From positions 1 to 50,577 of the forward strand of contig JAIEFR010000023.1 in assembly GCA_029066845.1 (NCBI GenBank): a stretch of DNA of 50,577 nt, read 5' to 3'. Shown piece after piece: positions 34,569-43,108 of the stretch. This DNA comes from Clostridia bacterium (lineage in GTDB: Bacteria > Bacillota > Clostridia > Christensenellales > Borkfalkiaceae). The notes under the pieces are model-generated. The model ran no database searches, had not been told where the DNA came from, and saw nothing but the letters and a program-made list of their open reading frames with translations. Numbering within the stretch: position 1 is the first letter of the stretch; each line of letters starts with the position of its first letter. The translations under genes and the position numbers were made by a program.

Positions 34569-34600
34569 ATTTTAATCAATTACAAACGATTTGATTTTAA

Positions 34601-35425
34601 TTAGGTTGAAGGAGTAGTTGCTCCGGAAGCGGTAAGGGATACCGCTACGGAAAGCTCTTCTACATTGATGGAGTTAGCACTCGTGCAGTTCGTATCCTGA
34701 CCTTCATACCATACGCGAATAACAACTTGAGTAGCAGTCGTAGTTACCTTACCAAGAGTTGCAGCAGCTGTCATATCAGTAGTAATCGTAACAGCGGAAG
34801 TTAAAGTATTGATATTGGTAGCATCTATGGTACCAGCCGTCGTTACACCGTTGTACGTAGTCGTAGCCCCGGATACAGGTGCATAAATCTTGGTTGCCGT
34901 GCCGTACGTAACGGAAACACGAAGCGCCTTAGATATATCTTCAGTCGCTCCAGTCGTACCATTTACCTCAATTTTATTTACATAAAGATCGGTATATTCC
35001 GTTCCCTCGGCAGCGTCTGCCTTAACCCAGTAAGTATACTCCATTACATAGTGGATATCAGTAGTTGATGTGCTTGCAGTAACTGCAGTAGGAGTCGATG
35101 CTTCAAACTCTGCACCCTCACCAGCTACACCGCTATCATAGTCAACTTTTTCAGGGTTGGCAACGTTGAAGAACGTCTTTCCGTCGGCAGTCGACGCAGG
35201 GCTCATTTCGAATACGCCAGTATTTAAAGACTGCGCAGTCGAACCCCAGGTTCCGGTTGATGCATTACTGATAACCAGGTTCTTTGAGGTCGTTGCCTTT
35301 ACGTTCATACCCGTAGCCGTTACGGTACCGCTCTGCGAGAACCACGCGAACGTTGATCCTGCGGACAGGGCAACAGCCGCAACCAGCGCACAAGCAGCGC
35401 CTACAATTTTCTTTGTTGCTTTCAT
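34601..35425 (-). CDS. TasA/camelysin-like secreted protein with SipW-class signal peptide
   Basis: 274 residues. The N-terminus has a basic start, a hydrophobic helix and the SipW-cognate motif STFAWFSQSGTVTATG (about 24-39). The mature part is rich in Thr, Ala, Ser and Val, as in beta-sandwich proteins of the TasA/CalY group that polymerise into biofilm fibres in Bacillus. A C-terminal VVIRVWYEGQDTNC resembles the paralogue encoded upstream. A good AGGAG site precedes the ATG. It is the second gene behind the c-di-GMP riboswitch and has its own strong terminator. Fibre formation is an inference from the family. Confidence 0.88.
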   Translation of the reverse strand: MKATKKIVGAACALVAAVALSAGSTFAWFSQSGTVTATGMNVKATTSKNLVISNASTGTWGSTAQSLNTGVFEMSPASTADGKTFFNVANPEKVDYDSGVAGEGAEFEASTPTAVTASTSTTDIHYVMEYTYWVKADAAEGTEYTDLYVNKIEVNGTTGATEDISKALRVSVTYGTATKIYAPVSGATTTYNGVTTAGTIDATNINTLTSAVTITTDMTAAATLGKVTTTATQVVIRVWYEGQDTNCTSANSINVEELSVAVSLTASGATTPST

Positions 35426-35490
35426 TTTCCTTAATCTCCTTATTTATATAAATTTTTGCGGGCTGTGCCCGTTAATAAAAGCCTAAATTA

Positions 35491-36276
35491 TCAATGACCT
35501 GCAAAGTCAATGCTCATTTTAAGATCTTCTTCAAGAATCTCGTCTATACACTCGGGGTCCCAGCCCTCCAGCCAGATAACAACAGTAAATCGAAGAGTTG
35601 CACCTTTTGCGACGTTTTTGTATCCCATTAAACCGGCACGTTCAAAAACGCACATATCGCTTACAAAGTCAACCGTTCTGTCGTATTTAACGTTACTTTC
35701 AAGAAGCTTTTGATTTTCTTCACTCTTTTCCGCTTTCTTATATACGGTATATGTTTCATCCGACAGCAGAGGCTCGTCATCGATTATCATTACACGAACC
35801 GCTTCGTCGATATGAATATCCGTTTTATTGCTTCCGGTGACCATTTCGTCGATTTTGAAAGTCATATCGACATCAACTGCTCTTTCGGAATTGTTTACAA
35901 GCCAGAAGCTGAAAGAATAGAACGCAAACTCATTTCTTCCAGAGTATATACTGTGTATGCCGTCCTGCTTTGCTATATCGTCGGGCAGGTTGTCATCGTA
36001 CTGCTTTTGACCGTACAAAAGCCGCTTGTTAGGTTCGTAAGTAACGTCCTCGAAATAACCGTCCACAGGCACGACAAGTCTTGAAGTCTGCCCGCTTAAA
36101 TCACGGTTTAACGTTAACGAAAGCTTAACGTCCTCATCATTATTTATACGCACTACGAAGTTGTTAGCTCTATGAGCATAAACCGTAAAGCCAGCGAATA
36201 CTAACGAGATTGCAAGCGCAATTGGAATTACGATTTTAGATATGCGTATCCATTTTAGTCGTTTCGTCCACCTCAC
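35491..36276 (-). CDS. Membrane-anchored TasA-like paralogue, first gene after the c-di-GMP riboswitch
   Basis: 261 residues from a GTG at 36274-36276, chosen because GAGGGG lies seven bases upstream; an earlier GTG seven codons away has no such site. A basic stretch and one helix (about 14-34) precede an extracellular domain with AFYSFSFWLVNNSERAVDVDM and VVIWLEGWDPEC, the latter matching the end of the TasA-like protein at 34601. The SipW motif is less clear here (GFTVYAHRANN), so it may stay anchored and act as a fibre base or nucleator, as TapA does in Bacillus; this is inference. It is separated from the next gene by 65 bases without a terminator. Confidence 0.78.
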   Translation of the reverse strand: MRWTKRLKWIRISKIVIPIALAISLVFAGFTVYAHRANNFVVRINNDEDVKLSLTLNRDLSGQTSRLVVPVDGYFEDVTYEPNKRLLYGQKQYDDNLPDDIAKQDGIHSIYSGRNEFAFYSFSFWLVNNSERAVDVDMTFKIDEMVTGSNKTDIHIDEAVRVMIIDDEPLLSDETYTVYKKAEKSEENQKLLESNVKYDRTVDFVSDMCVFERAGLMGYKNVAKGATLRFTVVIWLEGWDPECIDEILEEDLKMSIDFAGH

Positions 36277-36329
36277 GCTTTTTCCCCTCAAAATCACTCA
36301 AAGCAAACGCAAATTCTTGTATACAAACT

Positions 36330-36456
36330 AAAAAAGCCAAAACTTACGCCCTAAACGTCCGAAGGGAATAGCTTTGGCAACTGACTACCATAAACCGATT
36401 TTTCCACCGGTCGTTAGGTTCTTAAGCTTTGCGTCCTGACCTTTCGGACAGTTTGC
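36330..36456 (-). promoter_or_regulatory. Cyclic di-GMP-I (GEMM) riboswitch with terminator
   Basis: The minus strand shows the GEMM-I core in order: GCAAACTG (P1 5'), a GAAA tetraloop hairpin, GGACGCAAAGC, AACCTAA, then GGTAGTCAGTTGCC (P1 3' end at 36376). A terminator follows: GCCAAAGC (36371-36378) with GTTTTGGC, then six Ts (36330-36335). P1 and the terminator share bases, so ligand binding should favour read-through (ON switch); that direction is inferred. Confidence 0.9.
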
Positions 36457-36479
36457 TTTTAACAATCTTTACAATATGT

Positions 36480-36508
36480 ATTCTATTACTTATTGTATAA
36501 AAAGTCAA
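36480..36508 (-). promoter_or_regulatory. Promoter of the c-di-GMP riboswitch-TasA-like operon
   Basis: On the minus strand TTGACT (36503-36508), a 17-base spacer and TAGAAT (36480-36485), about 24 bases before the aptamer. Confidence 0.75.
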
Positions 36509-36630
36509 TAGCAAATGTGAAATTTTTTTAAATTTTATTAAAATTTGTGTTATAATCTGACAAAATCAGGTAAATTTTAACCATTCTGCACAGCCCCACC
36601 GCCTAAAAAACGCGGCGGTTTGGCATAATT

Positions 36631-38043
36631 TTACAAATTATATTCTTCCGGAGGTTGAGGCTTACCGTAGTGATAGCCCTGACCGTAGCCGATTTTAAGA
36701 CCCTTGATATAGTCCAGAATGACTTCGTCCTCCACACCCTCTGCAACGATTGCAAAGTTCTTCTTTTCCGCAAAGCCGACAAGCGTTTCAACAAGACCGC
36801 CGATAAGGAAATCGTCCTGCGCCTGCTCGATAAACTTTCTGTCAAGCTTAACCCAGTCGAACTGCAGATCTTCCAAAGTCTTCAAGGACGACATTTCCAG
36901 GCCGAAATCGTCCACCGCTATTTTAAAGCCCATCTGCGTGAGCTTTAATATGTTGGAGGACACCTCAGGCACCTTGTCGAACATAGCGAACTCGACAATT
37001 TCCATACATATATTTTTTGCGGGAATTTTGAAGCGCTTGTAAATCTTTCTGAATTCCTCGGCAAGATGTGGATACATCAGCTGTTTGGGCGAAAGATTGA
37101 GCGAGAAAATAAGTTCGCTGTCCTCGGGGTGATCCTTATAGTGCTTTGTCTGTCTGCGCAGAAGCTCTTCGAAGGCCCACGAACCTATCCAGTTGATATC
37201 TCCCGTCTGCTCCATTATGGGCAGGAATTTTACGGGGGTCAGCACGCCGAGCGCGGGATGCTGCCAGCGCACGAGCGATTCGTACGCAATCGCCTTGTTG
37301 CGGTTGAGATCGTAAATGGGCTGATAGAACAGCGTAAACTGATGCTCTGCAATCGCCGCTTTGATATCCTGGTACTGCTTGTACTCGTCGGTCTGCGTTT
37401 CGGCAAGCACCTCGGAGTATATAACGAATTTATTCAAGCCATCCTTCTTTGCAGTAACCAGCGCAAGCTCGATGTTCTGCAAAAGCGCTACGGAATCTGC
37501 ACTGAATTCGTTATTGCTTGCGATACCGAGATTGACGTTGATGTTAAGCTTTGCGCGCGTAAGCAAAGTTACGGGCTTGTTGCACTCCGAAATTGTTACG
37601 GTTGCAATATTGGTCAAGCCGATATTGTCCATATGCTCTTCGATATAGACCGCAAGGCACTCGTCGTCGTAGTCGCAGATTTTGGAACCGCGGGGAATAA
37701 CGCGCATAATGCGCTCACGGAGCATCTGGGTAATCTTTTTAACCTGTCTTTCGCCAAGCGAAAGCTTCATATCCGCCATTCCGTCAATCTGAATTAAAAT
37801 GACGGAAAAGTGCAAATCGCCGCGGTTAATTTCGTACTTGTGTTTGAGCAGCTCTTCAAAACCGATTCTGTCCAGCTCTTTAATTTTATACTTTTCGGCA
37901 ATAAGTCTGTTTCTGTCCTTCCTTATTCCGAAAAACAGAAAAACGCAAGCGCCTATACAGAACAGGAAAAACAATACCACCAAAAGTATGTAAACGCCCA
38001 AATCGAGATTCAAATTGTTTTCTTCCAGTAACGAGGTTATCAT
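36631..38043 (-). CDS. Membrane EAL-domain c-di-GMP phosphodiesterase with degenerate GGDEF
   Basis: 470 residues. One N-terminal helix (about 16-39), a degenerate GGDEF domain (about 75-215; DYDDEC at 124-129 stands where GGDEF should be) and an EAL domain (about 225-468). All expected catalytic residues are present: Glu255 in ESL (an EAL variant), Asn316, Glu348, Asp378-Asp379, Lys399, Glu435 and Gln455. It should therefore hydrolyse c-di-GMP at the membrane, while the GGDEF part is probably only regulatory. AAGGAG precedes the ATG. Second gene of a two-gene operon, next to the c-di-GMP riboswitch. Confidence 0.93.
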   Translation of the reverse strand: MITSLLEENNLNLDLGVYILLVVLFFLFCIGACVFLFFGIRKDRNRLIAEKYKIKELDRIGFEELLKHKYEINRGDLHFSVILIQIDGMADMKLSLGERQVKKITQMLRERIMRVIPRGSKICDYDDECLAVYIEEHMDNIGLTNIATVTISECNKPVTLLTRAKLNINVNLGIASNNEFSADSVALLQNIELALVTAKKDGLNKFVIYSEVLAETQTDEYKQYQDIKAAIAEHQFTLFYQPIYDLNRNKAIAYESLVRWQHPALGVLTPVKFLPIMEQTGDINWIGSWAFEELLRRQTKHYKDHPEDSELIFSLNLSPKQLMYPHLAEEFRKIYKRFKIPAKNICMEIVEFAMFDKVPEVSSNILKLTQMGFKIAVDDFGLEMSSLKTLEDLQFDWVKLDRKFIEQAQDDFLIGGLVETLVGFAEKKNFAIVAEGVEDEVILDYIKGLKIGYGQGYHYGKPQPPEEYNL

Positions 38044-38063
38044 AACGCTCCTTTAAAATGCAA

Positions 38064-40229
38064 TTACTTGCCGCCGTTCTTAGCCGCCGCAATACGTTTG
38101 TAATCGAAAGTATCGACTATTTCGAGAGCCGCTTCGGGCTTCATCGATTTGCCGATAATCCAGCCCTGTATGGTATCACAGCCTAGGTAGTTAAGCATAT
38201 CGAATTCCTGCGTGGTTTCAACGCCTTCGCAGATAGTCGTTCTATTCAAAAGCTTTGCAATGTTAGTAATGAACTTGATAATTGCCTGGCTTTCCTTGCT
38301 GGTAAGAACGTCTTTGACGAACTCTTTATCAATCTTTATTGTTGAAATAGGCAACTTTTTGATGTATAGCAGTGACGAATACTCCGTACCGAAGTCATCA
38401 AGATGCACATCGATGCCCTGCGCGGTTAAAATATCCAGCTTTTTCAGCGTTTCAGTAAAGTTGGTCATTAAAAAGCTTTCGGTTATTTCCACGCAAATCG
38501 AGCGAGGCTTGAGATCGTATTTTTTATATAGGCGCAGGAAGTTTTCCGTAAATCCCGCCTGCATCAGCTGAACTGGCGACACATTGAGCGACACACTGAC
38601 GTTTTTGCCCTCCAGCTTTTTGGCGAACTGCATACCCGTATCGAAGATGAAGTCACCAAGCTGGACCATCGCACCCGTGCGCTCCGCATAGGTTATGAAC
38701 GAGAACGTATCCACATTGACGTTCCAACTCTTCTTTACGCGGAACAGAGCCTCGAAGCCTTCTATCCTCTCTTCCTTTATATTATACTGGGGCTGATATT
38801 CCATCTCGAACGCGCCTTCCGAAAGCATCTGCTTGATGTCGTAGGTGATGAAATATTTATCATAGAGCTTTCTCTGCGATTCGTGGTAAACGATATAGTC
38901 GGCGATATTGGTATCCATTACGCGCTGGCGCGCCGCCTCTGCCGCCTTGTACGCGTGCTCGAAGTTGAGCGGCGACATTGAAGCGTCGCACATCGCAAAG
39001 CCCGCCTTTACGTCAAGTGTGAACAAGTTGTCCTCCATCTTGATGGGCGCGTTTATATATCTGTGAATGTCTTCCATATCCGACATCAGATTGTCCAACT
39101 TTTTGCCGTCCGGATAGGTGACGCCGATATAAGCAAAGTCAAGCTCATAGGCATAAGTGAATTTTTCACGCACCTTTTTGACTATGATATGCTGAATATC
39201 GATAGCCATCTGCTTGCCGAACAGCGTCTTTATGCGGTCGAGGTTACTGATATACAGCACGCCGAGCAGCGTTCTCTTGCCCTTTGTGGTAAAGCCTTCG
39301 AACACTTTCGAAAGCGATGACGTAGCCTTTCCGTCGGCGTCGAGTTCACCCGAATCCTCGCTGCCGCCGCTCTGTATAAACGAATCGGCGTTTGCTACTT
39401 CGCCGGCAAGAACAAGCGGGTGTGCCACGGAAGGGCTGAGCCGCATTGCAACCAGTCTTTCACCGACGTTACCGCACATACTTACCAGGTTGAAGTTATC
39501 CTTATCGAGGTTTGCGGTATCAATTTTGGAAACCGCAGCGAACTCGTGCTTGAACGCCGCGTTTGACTTTATTATTCTGCCTTCCTTATCCAGCCTTACG
39601 CGATATTTGAAGTGGTGCGTTCTCTCCTTGTTTGCAAGAAGATAAGCATAAATTATGAACGCCGCCGTAATAACCATTCCCGCGGCAATCAGAATAGCAA
39701 CGGTGTTGCCGCGCAAATTGCTGATTATTTTCTGGCGTTCAGTAAAATCTTTCAAGCCACCTATGCGATAGTTGCTTTCACCGAGAGCCGACGGCGCAAA
39801 GATATAAGTATTGCCGTCAAGCTCGATCTTACCGACCGAATTGTAGGACAGACCGTAATTGTCGCGGATATTTCCGCTGAGGTTAAGGCCGCCGCCGCTA
39901 ACGATATTTCCGCCGTGGGTTTCGTTGAAAATTATGTAATAATCGAATTCGCCCGTTGCGACGCATTCTTCCAATATCGCGGAGAGCAACTCCCCGTCGC
40001 TCTCTATATCACCGATATTTTCGGTATGGGACTGATATACTTTTTTAGATACTACGTCCGCCTTCTGCTGAATTGCGGCGTATTCCTGCCTGTAAGTGCG
40101 CGAAGAAAACTGACTGAAAATGAACAAACCCGCCGCCACTTCAACGAGAACGATTATAGCGACGAAAATGAACATTTTCCATACGGAAGACTTATTCAGT
40201 TGTGGTAAAGCTTTTTTTCTTTTTTTCAC
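38064..40229 (-). CDS. Membrane sensor EAL-domain c-di-GMP phosphodiesterase
   Basis: 721 residues from a GTG at 40227-40229, with GGGG upstream. Two helices (about 18-40 and 176-198) enclose an extracellular sensor domain of some 135 residues. A linker and a degenerate GGDEF-like domain (about 320-450) follow, then an EAL domain with GFEALFR (Glu493), SLNVSPVQL, EITES, LDDFGTEYSS, KIDKEF and CEGVET, all active-site segments. It probably lowers c-di-GMP in response to an external signal. First gene of the EAL pair, 20 bases before the second. The sensed ligand is unknown. Confidence 0.93.
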   Translation of the reverse strand: MKKRKKALPQLNKSSVWKMFIFVAIIVLVEVAAGLFIFSQFSSRTYRQEYAAIQQKADVVSKKVYQSHTENIGDIESDGELLSAILEECVATGEFDYYIIFNETHGGNIVSGGGLNLSGNIRDNYGLSYNSVGKIELDGNTYIFAPSALGESNYRIGGLKDFTERQKIISNLRGNTVAILIAAGMVITAAFIIYAYLLANKERTHHFKYRVRLDKEGRIIKSNAAFKHEFAAVSKIDTANLDKDNFNLVSMCGNVGERLVAMRLSPSVAHPLVLAGEVANADSFIQSGGSEDSGELDADGKATSSLSKVFEGFTTKGKRTLLGVLYISNLDRIKTLFGKQMAIDIQHIIVKKVREKFTYAYELDFAYIGVTYPDGKKLDNLMSDMEDIHRYINAPIKMEDNLFTLDVKAGFAMCDASMSPLNFEHAYKAAEAARQRVMDTNIADYIVYHESQRKLYDKYFITYDIKQMLSEGAFEMEYQPQYNIKEERIEGFEALFRVKKSWNVNVDTFSFITYAERTGAMVQLGDFIFDTGMQFAKKLEGKNVSVSLNVSPVQLMQAGFTENFLRLYKKYDLKPRSICVEITESFLMTNFTETLKKLDILTAQGIDVHLDDFGTEYSSLLYIKKLPISTIKIDKEFVKDVLTSKESQAIIKFITNIAKLLNRTTICEGVETTQEFDMLNYLGCDTIQGWIIGKSMKPEAALEIVDTFDYKRIAAAKNGGK

Positions 40230-40274
40230 TGATATTTTCCCCGTAGTGCACACGCACGGTATAATACACGATAC

Positions 40275-40302
40275 ATTATATCATTTTTAAAGCGAATGTC
40301 AA
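40275..40302 (-). promoter_or_regulatory. Promoter of the EAL-protein operon
   Basis: On the minus strand perfect TTGACA (40297-40302) and TATAAT (40275-40280), 16 bases apart, about 46 bases before the GTG start. Confidence 0.85.
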
Positions 40303-40311
40303 GATGACATT

Positions 40312-40350
40312 TAAAAAAACAACGGTTGCTTTTATTTGCAACCGCTTTTT
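40312..40350. terminator. Bidirectional hairpin terminator
   Basis: CGGTTGC/GCAACCG (40323-40329 with 40338-40344), with a T-run on each strand (40346-40350 plus, 40312-40318 minus). It separates the EAL operon promoter from the tRNA-Arg and ABC region. Confidence 0.7.
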
Positions 40351-40405
40351 ATGCTTATACTACTTGAACATAATCATCTAACTACAGATTTTACTGTTAA
40401 ATAAG

Positions 40406-40434
40406 TTGATTTTTAGCCTCATTTGTTGTATTAT
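40406..40434 (+). promoter_or_regulatory. tRNA-Arg promoter
   Basis: TTGATT (40406-40411), a 17-base spacer and TATTAT (40429-40434), 18 bases before the tRNA. Confidence 0.7.
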
Positions 40435-40452
40435 GATATGGCTTTAATAAAC

Positions 40453-40527
40453 GCTTCCGTAGTTAAATGGATATAATAAACCCCTCCTAAGGGTTAGTTA
40501 TGGGTTCGATTCCCGTCGGGAGTACCA
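40453..40527 (+). tRNA. tRNA-Arg (anticodon CCT)
   Basis: 75 bases including encoded CCA. Acceptor GCTTCCG/CGGGAGT (two wobble pairs), anticodon stem AACCC/GGGTT around loop CTCCTAA, so CCT, reading AGG. T-loop TTCGATT. Confidence 0.94.
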
Positions 40528-40528
40528 G

Positions 40529-40563
40529 AATTCCCTGGAACTGCATTTCTGTTCCAGGGAATT
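40529..40563 (+). terminator. Terminator shared by tRNA-Arg and the ABC operon
   Basis: 13-bp perfect arms (40529-40541 with 40551-40563) and a T-rich tail. It sits between the tRNA end and the convergent permease stop. Confidence 0.85.
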
Positions 40564-40573
40564 TTATTAATCT

Positions 40574-41710
40574 CTACTCGCTCATTATTGACTTGACAGG
40601 CGTCTTTGCAATAAGAAGCGTATAAATTAAGTTCAGAGCTTCGTATGCAACGACAAAAATTGCAAGACAAATGCCGAACACAGCCCAGTCGAAAGAATAA
40701 TGCGGCACGTCGTCAAAAGATGAAAATACGATGTTTATCATTATATTCAATAGTCCGTACTGATAAACCACACCCACCATAAAACCTATGCAAGCAGGAA
40801 TATGATACAGACCCAATACCGCCACTCCGCTTTCCTTCAAGTCGTATCCGCACACTTTTAGCATAGCAATCTTTTTTGCGTTACCGTTGACTACCGTAGT
40901 AAATGCCAGCCACAGCGACGTGGCGGCAAGCACCAGCCCTATAACTAAAATCATATAGCCCATCATATCGCTTGCATAGTTGCGCATAGATAAACCCATC
41001 TGAGTCATAGCCGAAAAGCAGAAGCTGCCGAATGCGATAAAGAATGCAAGCAGCTTTTTTTCGTTGAGTACGTTCAGTCCCATTTCTCTTAAAAACGGAC
41101 GGTCGCTCTGCTTTTGCTTTAACTTTTTGACTTTTTCGCGTCTTATACCCTTGATTAGCGCAAGTGCGGGTTGACGAAGTTTAAACCAGGCGATACCGAC
41201 CGACAACGCAGAAAAGATTACCGTAGGCAAAATTATCAGACAAATCGGCAAAACCGCGTGAAATTTCATAACTACTTCGGGCAACATACCTCCGTCGTTT
41301 TGCGCGCGGTAAAACGAAGGCATTATCGCCCAGCTTATCGCCGTACCGACAACAGTACCGACAAAGACACAAATACCGAACACGGCGCAACCGAGAGAAA
41401 CCCTGAAATCACCGTAGCCCAAGGCTTTTAAAATGCCGAACCTTTCGGAATGTGACTGCACATACTGACCGATATAGAACACCAGCATAACGACGGACGT
41501 AAGCACAAGGCAGCCGCCCGCAACGCCGCAAACGACTTTATTATTTAAAAGCAACGCATCGTAAAGCGTGCGCATCTGGTCGTCCACGGCTCCGTCTATC
41601 GCGCGCAGGTCGATATCGTAATTCAAAAACATATTACACACAAGCACGGCACAACACGCAATTATCGTAATACCCGCAAATTTTAAAGCGTCCTTAAACG
41701 ATACAGTCAT
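40574..41710 (-). CDS. ABC transporter permease, FtsX/MacB type
   Basis: About 378 residues with roughly eight membrane helices arranged as two FtsX-like blocks: one with GILKALGYGDFRVSLG before its second helix, the other with IAMLKVCGYDLKES. Such permeases work with a MacB-like ATPase to export or mechanically handle lipids, peptides or antimicrobials rather than to import solutes. The ATG at 41708-41710 comes directly after the ATPase stop and is coupled to it. Only one permease gene is present. Regulated with the ATPase by the TetR gene at the head of the operon; the substrate is unknown. Confidence 0.88.
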   Translation of the reverse strand: MTVSFKDALKFAGITIIACCAVLVCNMFLNYDIDLRAIDGAVDDQMRTLYDALLLNNKVVCGVAGGCLVLTSVVMLVFYIGQYVQSHSERFGILKALGYGDFRVSLGCAVFGICVFVGTVVGTAISWAIMPSFYRAQNDGGMLPEVVMKFHAVLPICLIILPTVIFSALSVGIAWFKLRQPALALIKGIRREKVKKLKQKQSDRPFLREMGLNVLNEKKLLAFFIAFGSFCFSAMTQMGLSMRNYASDMMGYMILVIGLVLAATSLWLAFTTVVNGNAKKIAMLKVCGYDLKESGVAVLGLYHIPACIGFMVGVVYQYGLLNIMINIVFSSFDDVPHYSFDWAVFGICLAIFVVAYEALNLIYTLLIAKTPVKSIMSE

Positions 41711-41712
41711 AA

Positions 41713-42405
41713 TCACCAACCTATTTCGTACGCGCCCTTAGGCGATTTGTTTTTGCAAACTTCCACTACTACGCCACTGTTCAGCTTTACTATCGTTTCC
41801 GCAGTTTCGGCAATGTTAGCGTTGTGCGTTACCATAATTAGCGTAAAGCCGCTCTCTTTTTTGAGATTAAGAACGTAATCGAGAAGCTGTCTGCCAGTCT
41901 GCTCGTCCAATGCACCCGTAGGTTCATCCATAAACAACACTTTGGGTAGTTTCGCCAGGGCACGCGCAACAGCAACACGCTGCTGTTCACCACCCGAAAG
42001 CTGGCGCGGATACTTATGCAATTTGTCTTTCAGTCCTATCGCTTCTATAATGCCGCGATAGTCCTTGTTTTTTGCAAGGTCAGCGCCCATACGCACGTTT
42101 TTGTCCACCGTCATATCGGGCAAAAGATAATACTGCTGAAACACGAAGCCCACTTCGTCGCGCCTGAACGCAGTCAGCTGCTTGTCGTTGAGCGCGGTTA
42201 TCTCCCTGTCGTCGTAGAAAATCTTTCCCTCGTCGGGGCGCTCCAATCCACTGACGATATTCATTAGTGTGGACTTACCCGAACCCGACGCGCCCAGAAT
42301 GACGACGAATTCACCGTCGTTGACTGTCAAATCAATTCCCTTTAATACCTGTTGCCTGTTGTCCGCAGTGCCGTATGACTTTTTAATGTTTTCAATTTTT
42401 ATCAT
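41713..42405 (-). CDS. ABC transporter ATP-binding protein, LolD/MacB type
   Basis: 230 residues. Walker [10 protein letters not shown] (38-46), a Q-loop Gln at 90-91, signature LSGGEQQR (136-143), Walker B VLFMDEP (156-162) and a switch His in VTHN. The sequence is of the LolD/MacB/YtrE group, which pairs with FtsX-type permeases. It sits between the TetR gene (14-base overlap) and the permease, forming a compact three-gene regulator-ATPase-permease unit. Confidence 0.95.
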   Translation of the reverse strand: MIKIENIKKSYGTADNRQQVLKGIDLTVNDGEFVVILGASGSGKSTLMNIVSGLERPDEGKIFYDDREITALNDKQLTAFRRDEVGFVFQQYYLLPDMTVDKNVRMGADLAKNKDYRGIIEAIGLKDKLHKYPRQLSGGEQQRVAVARALAKLPKVLFMDEPTGALDEQTGRQLLDYVLNLKKESGFTLIMVTHNANIAETAETIVKLNSGVVVEVCKNKSPKGAYEIGW

Positions 42406-42967
42406 TTTTTACCTCTTTGACTTGCTTCAGCATACTCATAAAAGCAAAAGTCAGTCGCTCGCTTATTTCGTCGTCGGAAAAATCGCAGGATTTAGTAGCG
42501 CACATAACGGCGATTCCGTGAGTATAAATCATTATGTCCTGATGCAATGCGTCGGCCGTCTTCCTGTCCACCGACCAGCAGTTCATAAGCGCGTTGACTA
42601 TTGCCTCATTGTTTTTATCCAGAAGCATAAATTTATCCAGCCCGAAAGAATAATCGGACATAAAAAGCACGCGGAACAGATTTGGTTCTTTTTTTGCAAA
42701 TTCGATGTACTTCAACCCCACGCCTTTAAATGGCAATACTTGCTTCAACCCCTCTTCAATATACCCGTCGTAAACGCTTTTTGCCTGCCGTATTACTTCT
42801 TCGCGCAACTCGTCCATATTTGCGAATACCGAAAACACCGGCGCGACGGAACAGTTGAGTTTATCGGCAACGGCACGAGCCGTAAGCGCCGTTATTCCCT
42901 GCTCCCTTACGATGTCCAAGGCGGCGGAAACTATCTGCTCCTTGGAAAATTTGACTTTGGGTGGCAT
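42392..42967 (-). CDS. TetR-family transcriptional regulator
   Basis: 191 residues from the ATG at 42965-42967, set by a GGAGG site. The N-terminal helix-turn-helix reads SKEQIVSAALDIVREQG with TARAVADKLNCSVAPVFSVF; the rest would bind a small ligand. As the first gene of the ABC operon it most likely represses its own promoter, where a perfect 12-base palindrome (42993-43004) lies between the -10 and the ribosome site. An inducer is probably a substrate of the exporter (inference). Confidence 0.93.
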   Translation of the reverse strand: MPPKVKFSKEQIVSAALDIVREQGITALTARAVADKLNCSVAPVFSVFANMDELREEVIRQAKSVYDGYIEEGLKQVLPFKGVGLKYIEFAKKEPNLFRVLFMSDYSFGLDKFMLLDKNNEAIVNALMNCWSVDRKTADALHQDIMIYTHGIAVMCATKSCDFSDDEISERLTFAFMSMLKQVKEVKNDKN

Positions 42968-42992
42968 AATACCTCCTTTAATAAATAACAAA

Positions 42993-43004
42993 TGTTATAT
43001 AACA
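42993..43004 (-). promoter_or_regulatory. Probable TetR operator
   Basis: TGTTATATAACA is a perfect 12-base palindrome just downstream of the -10 (43011-43016), well placed to block transcription. Confidence 0.65.
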
Positions 43005-43010
43005 ATTATT

Positions 43011-43039
43011 ATTTTATATACCTATCAATCATTTGTCAA
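43011..43039 (-). promoter_or_regulatory. Promoter of the tetR-ABC operon
   Basis: On the minus strand TTGACA (43034-43039), a 17-base spacer and TAAAAT (43011-43016). Confidence 0.8.
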
Positions 43040-43060
43040 GCATTGATTCTGATTTTTTGC

Positions 43061-43095
43061 AAAAAAAATGCCCGACCGCGGGTCTGCGGTCGGGC
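43061..43095 (-). terminator. Terminator of the patatin gene
   Basis: 10-bp GC-rich stem (43070-43079 with 43086-43095), followed on the minus strand by eight Ts (43061-43068). Confidence 0.92.
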
Positions 43096-43108
43096 AATAA
43101 TTTTATTT

